A DNA stretch of 64,000 bases from JASBYZ01 sp029983705 (GCA_965119715.1 OZ221969.1:1240001-1304000), one strand, 5' to 3'. Positions 7,745-18,023 are shown, counted from the stretch's first letter. The notes: generated from the sequence alone by a model not told the origin. Numbers and translations are program-made.

Positions 7745-9605
7745 GTCTATCACCTGCCAGATCAATATCAGCATTAGTACGCGTGCACACACCACAATAG
7801 GTGCAAAGCCCAAATGTACAGTCTTCTGTAATTTGAGACATCTTAGAGCGCAAGTCTTCCATCTCGAGGTACTTGTTAAGTACTAAGGAGTCAATGTGCG
7901 CCCAAGGCAGCGGGGCTTTGTAGCCATACAACTTACATGCAAGTTCAAGCAAGTTAAATCCAAGTTCCTCTGCAGTCTCAAACCAAAGTTTTTCTTGAGC
8001 CTGCTCTGTCCACGCATCAAAGCGCGCACCACGCTTCCATACCTCATAAATAAGCTGAGCAAGTGATCTGTCGCCGCGTGCCAGCACCGCCTCAAGATAA
8101 GAGGTGTCTGAGGCATGATAGTTAAGGCGCACGCCCTTTTGAGGCATGCTTTCTTTTAGGACTTCAATTCTGCGCTTAATCTCATCCGGATGAACCTGGC
8201 CAAACCACTGGTATGGGGTATGTGACTTAGGCACAAAAATAGCTGCTGAACAGGTAATTTGAATCGCAGACCTCTGGGAAGGCTCACAGTTATCTCGCGC
8301 AATCTCATAGGCTCTTTGAGCTAGCTCTCCAATTGCGCGCAAATCATCATCTGTCTCTGAGGGAAGTCCAATCATAAAGTAGAGCTTTATCCTTCTCCAG
8401 CCTGCCTTAAAAGCACCCTCAATGGACTTCTCGATATCTTCTTCAGTAATATTTTTGTTGATTACATTTCTTAAGCGCTGAGAACCTGCCTCGGGCGCAA
8501 AGGTAAGTCCACCTTTTTTAGAACCCGAAACTAAAGCCGCCATCTCAACACCAAAGCTATCCATACGCTGGGACGGAAGTGAAATTCTTACTCCAGTATT
8601 TGCAAGACGCTTATTTAAGCGGGTTAATATCTCTTCAATTTGTGAGTGGTCTGTTGTTGAGAGTGAAGTTAAAGACACCTCATCATAGCCAGTCTTTTTT
8701 AAACCCTCAAGCACGGCTGAGACAATCTGGTCTGCAGTACGCTCACGCACTGGTCGATACGCCATACCAGCCTGACAAAACCTACAACCACGAGAACAAC
8801 CACGTAAAATCTCAATTGCAACCCTGTCATGCACCGTTGCTGCGTAGGGCACAATATGTGAAGCAAGAGGATCTGTATTCTTAAAGCCTGTCACAATTTG
8901 GCGCTTAACTTTTTCAGGCACACCCTCTTTTATTGGAGCATAAATTGCTCGGCTTTGCTCCTCTTTGGGAAGTTCAGCATAAAACTGAGGCACATAAACT
9001 CCCGGCACCTGTGAGAGCGCAAAGAGCATATCTTCTCGAGAAAATCCTTCAGCAAGCGCCTTTCTGTGAGCATCAACAAATTTAATAATCTGCTCTTCTG
9101 ACTCTCCAATTAACACACAATCAAAAAAGTCAGCTATAGGTTCAGGGTTTAAAACAGAAGGCCCGCCTGCAATAATAAGGGGGTCATCCAAGCTTCTCTC
9201 TTTAGAAAAGAGAGGAATCTGAGCTAAATCAAGTGACTCTAAAATATTTGTTACGGCCATCTCGTGAGGATACTGGATGCCTATTAAATCAAAGTCCTTA
9301 AGTGCATCCCCCGACTCAAGTCCGTACAAAGGAATATCAAGTGCGCGCATGTAGTCAGCCATATCAATCCAAGGCGTATAAGCACGCTCACAAGAAACAC
9401 CCTCCTGCGCATTTAAAATGCTGTACAAAATTGCAAGTCCCTGGTTTGCCTGACCCACCTCATAGGTATCCGGATACATCATGCATGCTCGGTAGTCTGC
9501 GTTTGGATCTAGAGCACTTGCTCCCCACTCATGATTGATATAACGAGAAGGACGCTCCACTAATTCGAGGAGCGTCTCTACTTGAGAAAATACGTTTGTT
9601 GACAA
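7734..9605 (-). CDS. B12-binding-domain radical SAM protein, TIGR03960 family
   Basis: This 623-residue protein has an N-terminal cobalamin-binding-like region (about residues 50-190) and a radical SAM core with the 4Fe-4S motif RGCSRGCRFCQAG, where the three Cys are spaced CX3CX2C. A C-terminal Cys group (CTFGLCTYCGVC) may bind another cluster. The substrate is unknown; conserved linkage with DUF2344, RNase E/G and L21/L27 has suggested an RNA or ribosome modification role, which is inference. The start is TTG at 9605 with GGGAG upstream. Confidence 0.88.
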   Translation of the reverse strand: MSTNVFSQVETLLELVERPSRYINHEWGASALDPNADYRACMMYPDTYEVGQANQGLAILYSILNAQEGVSCERAYTPWIDMADYMRALDIPLYGLESGDALKDFDLIGIQYPHEMAVTNILESLDLAQIPLFSKERSLDDPLIIAGGPSVLNPEPIADFFDCVLIGESEEQIIKFVDAHRKALAEGFSREDMLFALSQVPGVYVPQFYAELPKEEQSRAIYAPIKEGVPEKVKRQIVTGFKNTDPLASHIVPYAATVHDRVAIEILRGCSRGCRFCQAGMAYRPVRERTADQIVSAVLEGLKKTGYDEVSLTSLSTTDHSQIEEILTRLNKRLANTGVRISLPSQRMDSFGVEMAALVSGSKKGGLTFAPEAGSQRLRNVINKNITEEDIEKSIEGAFKAGWRRIKLYFMIGLPSETDDDLRAIGELAQRAYEIARDNCEPSQRSAIQITCSAAIFVPKSHTPYQWFGQVHPDEIKRRIEVLKESMPQKGVRLNYHASDTSYLEAVLARGDRSLAQLIYEVWKRGARFDAWTEQAQEKLWFETAEELGFNLLELACKLYGYKAPLPWAHIDSLVLNKYLEMEDLRSKMSQITEDCTFGLCTYCGVCTRTNADIDLAGDRLVE

Positions 9606-9608
9606 AAG

Positions 9609-10619
9609 CTAAATCTCCCTTGGCTCCTCTTCACCATTTGGATGCTTCTTTTTTCTAAATGGAAGTGAGAGTGGAGCTTTTTCTTTAGCGGTCTCTGAAA
9701 CCTTGGCACCTATCTTTTTTGCCTCATGAGCAATCTTGTCTCCTGCATCAAAAAGCTTAGAGCCAATGCCTTGCAAAGATCCACCACTTTCAAAATACTC
9801 TATAACAGCCTTTCCCATAGCCATGGTTCCACTATAGCCAATTCCGGCCTTAACAGCCCAGCCGAGCGCTGGAACAACTCCAATTACGTTTCTGGCAACA
9901 GCTCTGAGTGCAAAGCCTCCACCTATAACACCCGCAAGCTCTTTAACGCGCTCAGGTCCCATTTCTTGTCCGTACGCTGCAGCAATTTGAAGCACCATCT
10001 TAGCCTGGTTAAGTGTCATAACTGGCATGTCTGCACCAGGAACTAAGGTAACGCCTCCCACAAGAGCGTTTTGTTTTGAGGTTTCTTTTACAATCTTTTC
10101 TGCAAGCGCTTTTCTTGCAAAAGGAAAGTTAGCAGCAATCGCAAGTTCAAGCTCATCAGGACTTACCTCAAGCATCCAAAGGCCTATAGAGCGAAGCCCC
10201 TCAGAAATATTGCCCTCAAAGGCATTAAACTCGATATAGTCATCAGGGTTTAATCTATCAAAGCTTGAAAGAGATACCTGAGAAACTTTGCCGGTATTAT
10301 CGGTCAAAATTTTAACAGGTATATTTTGGCGAGCAAGTCTTGAATATAAGGTATTAGATTCATTGGCACTTGAAGCAATAATAATTGCAAAATCGGTATT
10401 GGTATTAATTTCTGCCTCACCACCTTTGACAAAGCTTTCAACGTGAATCATGCCAGTTGAAAGATTTGGATTTAGGTATTGGTGTGCAATCTCTAAGAGG
10501 TGGCGCGCTGCACCCTCTTCAACAAATATTGCGAGGCGAATTAAACTAGCACGTGCTTTAGTAGCATCTGAGCCAGCATTAAATAGGTTTCTAATATCTC
10601 CTACGCCATATGAAGCCAC
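9609..10619 (-). CDS. DUF697 (YcjF-like) domain protein
   Basis: 336 residues. The middle and C-terminal part (about 185-275) matches DUF697: VPGADMPVMTLNQAKMVLQI, then a Gly/Ala-rich amphipathic stretch (VIGGGFALRAVARNVIG, VPALGWAVKAGIGYSGT). The domain also occurs in membrane-associated GTPases, but no GTP-binding motif is visible here. The N-terminal half is unassigned and the tail is basic (PFRKKKHP). The start is GTG at 10619 with a GGAGG site. It lies between rodA and the radical SAM gene. The role is unknown; a link to the cell envelope is only suggested by position. Confidence 0.75.
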   Translation of the reverse strand: MASYGVGDIRNLFNAGSDATKARASLIRLAIFVEEGAARHLLEIAHQYLNPNLSTGMIHVESFVKGGEAEINTNTDFAIIIASSANESNTLYSRLARQNIPVKILTDNTGKVSQVSLSSFDRLNPDDYIEFNAFEGNISEGLRSIGLWMLEVSPDELELAIAANFPFARKALAEKIVKETSKQNALVGGVTLVPGADMPVMTLNQAKMVLQIAAAYGQEMGPERVKELAGVIGGGFALRAVARNVIGVVPALGWAVKAGIGYSGTMAMGKAVIEYFESGGSLQGIGSKLFDAGDKIAHEAKKIGAKVSETAKEKAPLSLPFRKKKHPNGEEEPREI

Positions 10620-10701
10620 AAAAGCCTCCGTTTCATAAATATCAAATAAAGTATCTTAGTATTTCTATCCAAAAGAGGCTCTTTTTAGCCGCCTGCCCAA
10701 A

Positions 10702-11883
10702 TTAGCTGCGATGCTTATAAATAGAACCCACAATTCCTACCGCCATAAGTTGAGCAAGCATTGAAGAAGAACCGTAAGAGATAAAGGGAAGCGGAATACC
10801 TGTAATAGGCATAATGCCCATACACATACCCATATTTTGTAAGAGCTGAAAGGTCCACATAACTGCAATGCCTACGCAAGTTAGTGCACCAAACATAGAT
10901 CTTGAAACAAAGCCAATGTAGAGGGTGGTAATTATAAGTACAAAAAAGAGGGCGAGTAAGACGATAACCCCTACAAAACCAAACTCTTCTGCAAATAAAG
11001 CAAAAACAAAGTCAGTGTGAGCCTCAGGTAAAAATCCTCCACCAGCCTGTGAGGCCTGTCCAATACCCTTACCAAAAAGACCACCTGAGCCTACTGCAAT
11101 TTTAGATTGCTGTAAGTTATAGCCTGATCCACTTGGGTCAAGCGTTGGGTCAACAAAAACTAAGAGGCGGTTCATTTGATACTCTTTTAAGAGCGATTTA
11201 GAATCCCCTAGGGTTGCATCAATAATTGGATCAGTAATTAAAACTATTGCTACAAGACCCACTACTAAAGCTATGGTTATTAAGACCCATTTTCGCTTTG
11301 GCCCGCCCATAATAATGATGACTGCACCTACCACGAGCAAGATAAGGCCAGTTCCCAGGTCAGGTTGGAGCAAAATTAAAATAAAGGGAACACCCAGTAT
11401 TGCACAAAGTTTAATGTAGTCTTTAAGACTGGTAATTTTACCGTTATACTGGCTTACCAAACTTGCCATAAGCAAAATGGTCACGAGTTTTGCAAGCTCA
11501 GCAGGTTGAAATCTGAGCCCAATACCAGGTATCTGAACCCAACCATTAATTCCTTTTGAATACACTCCTATAACTGGAAGCAGTGGAGAAATCAGTAAAA
11601 TAATATCGATGATGAGCAGTGCATGGGTAAATGAGGATGCTTTTTTAACATCTACATTCATAATAAGCGCTGCTGCAATCAAACCAAGCACCATACCAAA
11701 GAGCTGCTTTATAAAAGAGGCATCAGAGATGGTAAGTGAGGCCGAGTACATGGTGACTCCACCCAGCACTAAAAGAGCAACTGTTGCAAAGGCAAGCGGA
11801 AAGTTAATTTGTTTAAAGATAGACTGGGATGTTTCTAAGAAATTAGACCCAGTTGAATGAGATTCAAACTTCTTAGCACTCAT
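10702..11883 (-). CDS. rodA: RodA, SEDS-family peptidoglycan glycosyltransferase
   Basis: RodA polymerises lipid II during lateral wall growth together with its class B PBP. The 393-residue protein is a multi-pass membrane protein with the SEDS hallmarks LRFQPAELAK, LLQPDLGTGLI, the large loop ending near EAHTDFVFALFAEEFG, and the C-terminal GIPLPFISYGSSSML. Its ATG overlaps the PBP2 stop as ATGA, so the two partners are translationally coupled. Confidence 0.95.
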   Translation of the reverse strand: MSAKKFESHSTGSNFLETSQSIFKQINFPLAFATVALLVLGGVTMYSASLTISDASFIKQLFGMVLGLIAAALIMNVDVKKASSFTHALLIIDIILLISPLLPVIGVYSKGINGWVQIPGIGLRFQPAELAKLVTILLMASLVSQYNGKITSLKDYIKLCAILGVPFILILLQPDLGTGLILLVVGAVIIIMGGPKRKWVLITIALVVGLVAIVLITDPIIDATLGDSKSLLKEYQMNRLLVFVDPTLDPSGSGYNLQQSKIAVGSGGLFGKGIGQASQAGGGFLPEAHTDFVFALFAEEFGFVGVIVLLALFFVLIITTLYIGFVSRSMFGALTCVGIAVMWTFQLLQNMGMCMGIMPITGIPLPFISYGSSSMLAQLMAVGIVGSIYKHRS

Positions 11884-13946
11884 CGAGTATTATCCACCTT
11901 AATAGAAATTTCTGGCATTGGCTCATCATATATATGGCCAAAGATTTTACGAACTGCAGGAGCCGCAGAGGTTCCTCCTCCACCACCCTGCTCAACAATC
12001 ATAGCAATGCAGTAGTCAGGACTCTCATAAGGTGCATAGCCTACAAACCATGCGTAGTCACCCTTTGAGGCAACCTCCGCCGTACCCGTTTTACCAGCAA
12101 CCTTATGTTCCATATTCTCATAATACCTTGAAAGCGTTGTATTTGAGATTACTCCGCGCTGAGCCTCAAGCACCAGCTCTAAAAACTGTGGCTCTACGGT
12201 TGCCTGGTGGGTTACCTCAGGACTTGTTTCAATAAGGGGTTTATTGTCTCCTTGGGCAAGCACCTTTGAAAGAAGCCGAGGCTTAATAAGCTTTCCGTTA
12301 TTGTTTAGGGCACAAAAGGCATGAGCCATCTGGAGCGGAGTTACTAACACGTCACCCTGCCCAATAACAATGTTGGTAGTATCTCCTGCCCTCCACTGCC
12401 TATCTTCTGGAGGATAGTTTTTAAAGTACTCAGCCTTCCACTCTGCATCTGGAATTCTTCCGGCCTGCTCGCCCGGTAAATCAATACCGGTTTTAGAGTC
12501 TAGCCCCCAGTCCCTAAAGGTATGCTGAAGTCCTTCTGGCTCATTTGAGTTCCAGAAATCCTTTGCTATTGAGTAAAATACCGAGTCGCATGAGTTAATA
12601 ATGCCTGTGCGGATGTTTTGGCCACCGTGACCTGAGTGAAGCCAGCACCACTTAAACCAAGCCTCACCAAAGCCCTTCCATTTACCTGCACAGTTATATC
12701 CAGTTTCTGGAGTTGCAATGCCGTATTCAAGTGCAGAGATAGCACTAAAGGCTTTGATAGTAGACGCTGCAGGATACAGACCTGCAATTACTCTATTGGT
12801 AAGCGGGTTATGTGACTCATCAGAGGTAAGGTCTTCCCAGGTCTCAGCTCCAATACCGCCAATAAAGGCAGTTGGATCAAAGGTTGGATAGCTTGCCATA
12901 GCTATAACCGAGCCATCCTTAGGATCAAGTACCACACAGGCTCCACCGGTTGAGTTTCTTCCAATATCTTTTGCTATCTTAATAGCCTCAAGCAGATACT
13001 TTTCTGTAGCCTTTTGTATGTCGATATCAATTGAGAGTTGTATGTCACTACCAGGTATTGGCGCTACCTCTTCTAAAAACTTAGTTACGCGTCCGTGTGC
13101 ATCAACCTGTAGAGTTTGGCTGCCAGGAATACCTTGGAGCACCGACTCATACTGAGCCTCAAGTCCTGTCTTTCCAATAACATCTCCCATTTGATAGGTG
13201 ATTGAAGCATCAGGATTTTGTTTGTTTCGCTCTAAGTCTTCTTGAGAGATAGGGCCGGTATAACCTAGAAGGTGTGCTGCCATACTTGCATGGGGGTATG
13301 CGCGCACAGACCTTGATTCAATTGTTATATGAGGAAACTGGCTGGGGTGCTCAGCAATGTAGGAGACGGTTTGCATAGGTACATCCATTGCAACCATTCT
13401 TGGAGCAGCCGCTCCCTGGGATTCGTCTCTAATATTTCTTCTTACCGCAGCGTAGGGCATACCTAATACATTTGCGAGTCGCTTAATTAAAAGCTCATCT
13501 TTTAAGACATCTTTTTGAGCCATTACAACCATAGAAGCACGGTTACCTACAATAACCTGGCCGTTTCTGTCTAAAATACGACCGCGAGGTGCTTTAGTAG
13601 GAATCACGCGTGTGCGGTTATCTTCTGCCAATGATACGTACTCGTTTGACTGAACAAGCTGCATTGACCAAGTTTTAAAGAATAAGACTGAGATAATACC
13701 AGAAACTACAGCTCCTAAGGCAACTAAGCGGGTACGCATAGCAACCATACGTGAGCCCTCTTCTTCTGTTATTTTTTGGGCGTTGATTTGAGGGCCAGTA
13801 CTATTTGGATCTGTTTTATATTTTGTACCAGGCGCTTTTTTATGCGCTTGAGACTTTTTTGCATAGACAATAAGGCCCGCTGCAAGGATAACTAAGGCAA
13901 CAACAAGGCCTACTATAACTAAGACGGTTTGCAAGAGAGACGACAT
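11880..13946 (-). CDS. mrdA: penicillin-binding protein 2, peptidoglycan transpeptidase
   Basis: This class B transpeptidase of the elongasome has 688 residues. Visible motifs are the pedestal segment GRILDRNGQVIVGN near 122, the nucleophile motif S395-TIK, S452-CD as the SxN equivalent, and KTG at 619-621. There are two membrane segments, at about 5-29 and 73-95; most PBP2 proteins have one, so the first ~65 residues are an extension unless the true start is the internal Met near residue 67. It overlaps rodA by 4 bp and follows mreD. Confidence 0.94.
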   Translation of the reverse strand: MSSLLQTVLVIVGLVVALVILAAGLIVYAKKSQAHKKAPGTKYKTDPNSTGPQINAQKITEEEGSRMVAMRTRLVALGAVVSGIISVLFFKTWSMQLVQSNEYVSLAEDNRTRVIPTKAPRGRILDRNGQVIVGNRASMVVMAQKDVLKDELLIKRLANVLGMPYAAVRRNIRDESQGAAAPRMVAMDVPMQTVSYIAEHPSQFPHITIESRSVRAYPHASMAAHLLGYTGPISQEDLERNKQNPDASITYQMGDVIGKTGLEAQYESVLQGIPGSQTLQVDAHGRVTKFLEEVAPIPGSDIQLSIDIDIQKATEKYLLEAIKIAKDIGRNSTGGACVVLDPKDGSVIAMASYPTFDPTAFIGGIGAETWEDLTSDESHNPLTNRVIAGLYPAASTIKAFSAISALEYGIATPETGYNCAGKWKGFGEAWFKWCWLHSGHGGQNIRTGIINSCDSVFYSIAKDFWNSNEPEGLQHTFRDWGLDSKTGIDLPGEQAGRIPDAEWKAEYFKNYPPEDRQWRAGDTTNIVIGQGDVLVTPLQMAHAFCALNNNGKLIKPRLLSKVLAQGDNKPLIETSPEVTHQATVEPQFLELVLEAQRGVISNTTLSRYYENMEHKVAGKTGTAEVASKGDYAWFVGYAPYESPDYCIAMIVEQGGGGGTSAAPAVRKIFGHIYDEPMPEISIKVDNTR

Positions 13947-13972
13947 GCCTGCCCTATATCCTCCCCTCGGTA

Positions 13973-14506
13973 TTATTTATAACGTGTACCAAGCTGACTT
14001 GATTGAGAGTCCCTCATAAACTTATTGAGGATAAATACAAGTGGAATGGCACACAAGCTTGTATAGATTGAACTTGCAATCATACGCCCAAAAAGTGCAT
14101 ATATGATGTTGCCCTCAAGTCCAAATACAAAAATAAATATTCCTACCACAAACTCTGCAAGTATTGAGAGCCCTAAGGTTAAGAGGACGGCAAATTTTGG
14201 ATCGGTGCTAATAAGGTTTCGCTGCAAGAGTCCAGATAAAAATCCGGCGATGGTAAGCACTAAGGTCATAAGTCCAAAAGGAGTATTTACCATAATGTCA
14301 TAGGCAAGTCCTGACAAAAAGCCAGCAATAACACCTGACTCAGAACCCCTGCTAAAGCCCCACATACAAGCTAAAAGCAGCATAAAGTTTGGATGGGCAT
14401 CAAAAATACCTGTCTGTGGTCCAAACATAATTTGTATGAGGAGCAGTATCAGAGACACTACAATAAGTGTTGTCTTTTCATGCGGATCAGTACCTAGGTT
14501 AAGCAT
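13973..14506 (-). CDS. mreD: rod shape-determining protein MreD
   Basis: This small 177-residue integral membrane protein has about five hydrophobic helices and the MreD-type segment HPNFMLLLACMWGFSRGSESG followed by GFLSGLAYD. It bridges MreC and the wall-synthesis enzymes. Its start overlaps the mreC stop by 1 bp (TAATG). The family is weakly conserved, so the call rests on topology, motifs and position in the mreBCD cluster. Confidence 0.9.
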   Translation of the reverse strand: MLNLGTDPHEKTTLIVVSLILLLIQIMFGPQTGIFDAHPNFMLLLACMWGFSRGSESGVIAGFLSGLAYDIMVNTPFGLMTLVLTIAGFLSGLLQRNLISTDPKFAVLLTLGLSILAEFVVGIFIFVFGLEGNIIYALFGRMIASSIYTSLCAIPLVFILNKFMRDSQSSQLGTRYK

Positions 14507-15501
14507 TAGTGATTCTCACCTTGCTCTCTGCTAGATCCTCGCTCAGTTTGAGCTTGAGTAGTTTCTTGGCTTTGTGCTGCAGGGCTTGTCTCACCTGATA
14601 ATTGCTCGTCAGAATTTTTAACTCCAGCAATTGGTTGCTTGTCTGCATCGTTTAATTTAGTAATTACCAAAACCTCTTCTACAGACTTAATATCATAGGG
14701 AATTTTAACCTGAATATTATAGTAGAGTGCATTAGAGTCTCTGTTAACGCTTGATACCTCACCAATAGGTAGACCGCGAGGGTATGAGCCACCAAGGCCA
14801 GCACTTAAAACCACGTCTCCACGAACAACCGTTGAGTCAACCGTTACATAGTTTAAACTTAAAGACCCATCGGGGTTTCCGGTGATAATACCTTGCGCGC
14901 GTGAAGCCTGTATCATAGCCGATACGCCAGATTTTTCATCGGTAATAAGGCGCACCGTTGCACTGTTTAAATTAATTTCTGAAATCTGACCAATAAGGCC
15001 GTAGGAATTAACTACCGGCATATTGAGGGCAAGACCATCTTGTGAGCCCTTATTAATAATTACAGATCGATTCCACGCATCAGTTGAGCCGCCAATAACG
15101 CGTGCAGCCTTAGTTTGCAGTGCATACGTTGACTGAAGTCCCAATAAATCTTGCAAGCGCTTAAGCTCGTTTTTTGACTCTTCATGCTGGGCGAGCTCTG
15201 CCTTTAACTGTGCATTTTCTTCTTGGAGCTCAGTGAGGCTTGCCTGGTCTGGCGTAGCATTTTTTAAGATATTAGGAAGCGCTCTAAAGGGCGTAGACAA
15301 GGTATAGCCCACATGCTGAACCGGCAGGAGCACATTTGATATTCCTGATTTTATAGTATGTATTGGACCTGTCTCGCCCTCTCTTGCATACACCGTAAGC
15401 AAGACAAAGGATAAGGCCACAAATACGACAAGTAAGCGCAAACCCGGAAAAACAGATTGCTTTCTGAATTTGCGCTTTTGTTTGTTGGGTTTTATAGCCA
15501 C
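14506..15501 (-). CDS. mreC: rod shape-determining protein MreC
   Basis: 331 residues. A basic cytoplasmic tail is followed by one membrane segment (about 20-40), a coiled coil (about 85-115, LQEENAQLKAELAQHEES), and the beta-barrel domain with ARVIGGSTDAWNRSVIINKG and VVLSAGLGGSYPRGLPIG. The C-terminal ~50 residues are a disordered Gln/Ser/Thr-rich tail. It organises the extracytoplasmic side of the elongasome and lies between mreB (13 bp gap) and mreD. Confidence 0.94.
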   Translation of the reverse strand: MAIKPNKQKRKFRKQSVFPGLRLLVVFVALSFVLLTVYAREGETGPIHTIKSGISNVLLPVQHVGYTLSTPFRALPNILKNATPDQASLTELQEENAQLKAELAQHEESKNELKRLQDLLGLQSTYALQTKAARVIGGSTDAWNRSVIINKGSQDGLALNMPVVNSYGLIGQISEINLNSATVRLITDEKSGVSAMIQASRAQGIITGNPDGSLSLNYVTVDSTVVRGDVVLSAGLGGSYPRGLPIGEVSSVNRDSNALYYNIQVKIPYDIKSVEEVLVITKLNDADKQPIAGVKNSDEQLSGETSPAAQSQETTQAQTERGSSREQGENH

Positions 15502-15514
15502 CTAATAACTTCCC

Positions 15515-16558
15515 TTATTGGCCACCAGATTGCATGTAAGGTCTACCAAGCGCCTCAGATTCAAGAACCTGTGCGCAACCTTCTACAACATTGGTTAGAG
15601 CAGTTGGTGATACGTGTACTGGAACACCCGTTTCAGCTCTGAGTCTCTCATCAAGTCCGCGTAAGAGACCTCCACCACCGGTAAGTAAAATACCGTAGTA
15701 CATAAGGTCTGAAGCAAGATCTGGCGGAGTGTCATCAAGGGTATCTTTTACTGCCTGAATCATTTCATTTACTGGATTGGTAAGGGCGGTACGAATCTCT
15801 TCTGACTCAATACGAACTGCCTTAGGCATACCAGACACAATGTCTCTACCATTAACCTCAACATCAAGCTCTTCTGCAAGAGGTGCAGCAGAACCAATTT
15901 TGATTTTAATTTCTTCTGCAGTTCTCTCACCAATGAGTAAGTTATAGGCGTTTTTAGCGTGGTTCATAATTGCAAGGTCAAACTCATCTCCTGCAATACG
16001 AACAGACTTTGAAACTACAATTCCGCCTAAAGAGATAACAGCTACCTCAGTAGTACCTCCTCCAATATCAACCACCATAGATCCGGTTGGCTCTTCAATT
16101 GGAAGACCAGCACCAATAGCTGCAGCCATAGGCTCTTCAATCAAAAATGCTTGGCGAGCACCAGCTTGAATAGTTGCTTCAAATACTGCACGCTTCTCTA
16201 CCGAAGTAACACCAGAAGGCACACAAACAACTACACGAGGCCTTGGAGACCAAGGAAATTTCTTCTCACGGGCTTTATTAATAAAATACCTAAGCATTGC
16301 CTCGGTAACATCAAAGTCAGCAATAACTCCGTCTTTGAGTGGGCGCATTGCAACAATGTTACCTGGGGTTCTACCAAGCATGCGTTTAGCATCAGTACCA
16401 ACAGCAAGTACGCGTTTTTCTTCTTTTTCAATAGCGACTACTGAAGGCTCATCTAATACAATCCCGCGTCCGCGCACTGAAACTAAGGTGTTAGCGGTTC
16501 CGAGGTCAATGGCCATATCTCCGCCCCATTGACCAAAGAGTAAGTCAGTAAGCGACAC
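15515..16558 (-). CDS. mreB: rod shape-determining protein MreB (bacterial actin)
   Basis: 347 residues with actin-fold ATP-binding motifs: DLGTANTLVSVRGRGIVLDEPSVVA (start of phosphate 1), IEEPMAAAIGAGLP, MVVDIGGGTTEVAVISLGG (phosphate 2) and LLTGGGGLLRGL (adenosine). It forms membrane-bound filaments guiding lateral wall synthesis. It is the first gene of mreBCD-mrdA-rodA and is divergent from the ClC transporter. In the 184-bp leader, TTAACT and TATTCT with 17-bp spacing are a possible promoter, not certain. Confidence 0.96.
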   Translation of the reverse strand: MSLTDLLFGQWGGDMAIDLGTANTLVSVRGRGIVLDEPSVVAIEKEEKRVLAVGTDAKRMLGRTPGNIVAMRPLKDGVIADFDVTEAMLRYFINKAREKKFPWSPRPRVVVCVPSGVTSVEKRAVFEATIQAGARQAFLIEEPMAAAIGAGLPIEEPTGSMVVDIGGGTTEVAVISLGGIVVSKSVRIAGDEFDLAIMNHAKNAYNLLIGERTAEEIKIKIGSAAPLAEELDVEVNGRDIVSGMPKAVRIESEEIRTALTNPVNEMIQAVKDTLDDTPPDLASDLMYYGILLTGGGGLLRGLDERLRAETGVPVHVSPTALTNVVEGCAQVLESEALGRPYMQSGGQ

Positions 16559-16742
16559 GTTATCTCATTTCTCTTAAAGTACGTTTAAACTAAATACACT
16601 AACTATAAAGAATACCGTGAATTAGCCCTTAAGTTAAGCTTCAGCTACGAAAAACATCCCTATTACAAATCAAGACTTTTCTACAATGCCAAAGCCTACT
16701 AAAGTGTATAGTGAAACATAAACATTTGCATTGGTTTAGGTA

Positions 16743-18023
16743 ATGAACATCAAAAAACGACTCGACATAAAACTTATCGCACTCAGTGTGGTAACTGGTA
16801 TTTTAATTGGACTGCTCGTAAGTTTATTTAGGGTTCTTATCCCCTTTTTAAACTCATTTGTCCTAGATATTCTCTCGCTTTCAAAAGAACGTCCGCTCTA
16901 TATTCTCATCTTTTTACTCCTCTTTATAGCACTTGGATGCATCAGCTCCTACTGCGTGCACAAAGAGCCAAACATTTCAGGATCAGGCATACCTCAGGTG
17001 AGCGGAAAACTTCAGCACAAACTCAAATACTCCTGGCTGAGTGCCTTAGTTTACAAATACATTGGAGGACTTGCAGCAATAGGCTCAGGTTTAACCTTAG
17101 GCCGAGAAGGACCTTCAGTCCAAATTGGTGCAAGCATTGCTGAGGGTGTGGCAAAACTCAATAAAGAAGATGAAGAAACTACTCGCTCTCTTATTATCAG
17201 TGGAGCCGGCTCTGGACTGGGGGTTGCCTTTAATGCACCAATCTCTGGAATCATTTTCTCCTTAGAAGAGCTCTCTAAAAGAATTTTAAGTTCTTCATTT
17301 ATGATTACCGGACTTACTGTCTTAACTGCAAACTCAGTGTCAGTTTTGATTATTGGAAACCAGGTGAGCATCCCTGTTAATGAAAGCTATAGTGTTGCAG
17401 TAGCCTTGTGGCCTGCAATAATTATCCTGGGAGTGCTCTGTGCTCTTTCAGGCACTCTCTTTACCAAGCTAGTTTTATTAGGTAAAAAGTTTTACGCACT
17501 CCTTCCCCTCCCAAAGCTTATAAAGCACCTCATCCCTTTTATTGCTACAGCTCTTATACTACTCATGGATGCAAGCTTGCTGGGTAGCGGAAGTGAGCTC
17601 ATGCTGCTTCCAAACACATCACAATTAAGCCCCGAGCTCTGTTTATACTATTATCTAGCTAAATTCTTCTTACTCTTAGTAGCCTTTTGCTCAGGTATCC
17701 CCGGCGGTATCTTCTTTCCACTCTTAGTGCTTGGATCACTGCTTGGCTCTTTATACGCCTCCCTACTTGCAAGCCTTGGCCTCATACCAGAAAGCGCAAT
17801 ACTGTTTTTATCAGTCATTGCAATGAGTGCTCACTTTGCAGCTATAGTGAGAGCGCCTCTTACCGGCATATTTTTAATTCTTGAAATGACTGGTGGTTCA
17901 CTACACTTTTTGATGCCTATTATGATTATCACTGTGAGCGCCTACTTTGTCTCTGACCTCCTCGGCGCAAAGCCAATCTATGAAGAGCTCCTGCATTATA
18001 ATCTCACGCAAGAAAAACAGTAA
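16743..18023 (+). CDS. ClC-family chloride channel or H+/Cl- antiporter
   Basis: This 426-residue multi-pass protein has the three selectivity motifs of the family: GSGIPQV near 80, GREGPSVQIG near 114 (including the gating Glu) and GIPGGIFFPLLVLG near 319. The gating Glu suggests an exchanger rather than a simple channel; this is inference. No cytoplasmic CBS domains follow. It is the only plus-strand gene before 29.7 kb and its end is 7 bp from the convergent DUF3343 gene. Confidence 0.92.
   Translation: MNIKKRLDIKLIALSVVTGILIGLLVSLFRVLIPFLNSFVLDILSLSKERPLYILIFLLLFIALGCISSYCVHKEPNISGSGIPQVSGKLQHKLKYSWLSALVYKYIGGLAAIGSGLTLGREGPSVQIGASIAEGVAKLNKEDEETTRSLIISGAGSGLGVAFNAPISGIIFSLEELSKRILSSSFMITGLTVLTANSVSVLIIGNQVSIPVNESYSVAVALWPAIIILGVLCALSGTLFTKLVLLGKKFYALLPLPKLIKHLIPFIATALILLMDASLLGSGSELMLLPNTSQLSPELCLYYYLAKFFLLLVAFCSGIPGGIFFPLLVLGSLLGSLYASLLASLGLIPESAILFLSVIAMSAHFAAIVRAPLTGIFLILEMTGGSLHFLMPIMIITVSAYFVSDLLGAKPIYEELLHYNLTQEKQ

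Noticed and set aside
10660..10700. Terminator after rodA
   Set aside because: The possible stem (AAAAGA-GCC-TCTTTT) is short and A-T only, with no convincing T run.
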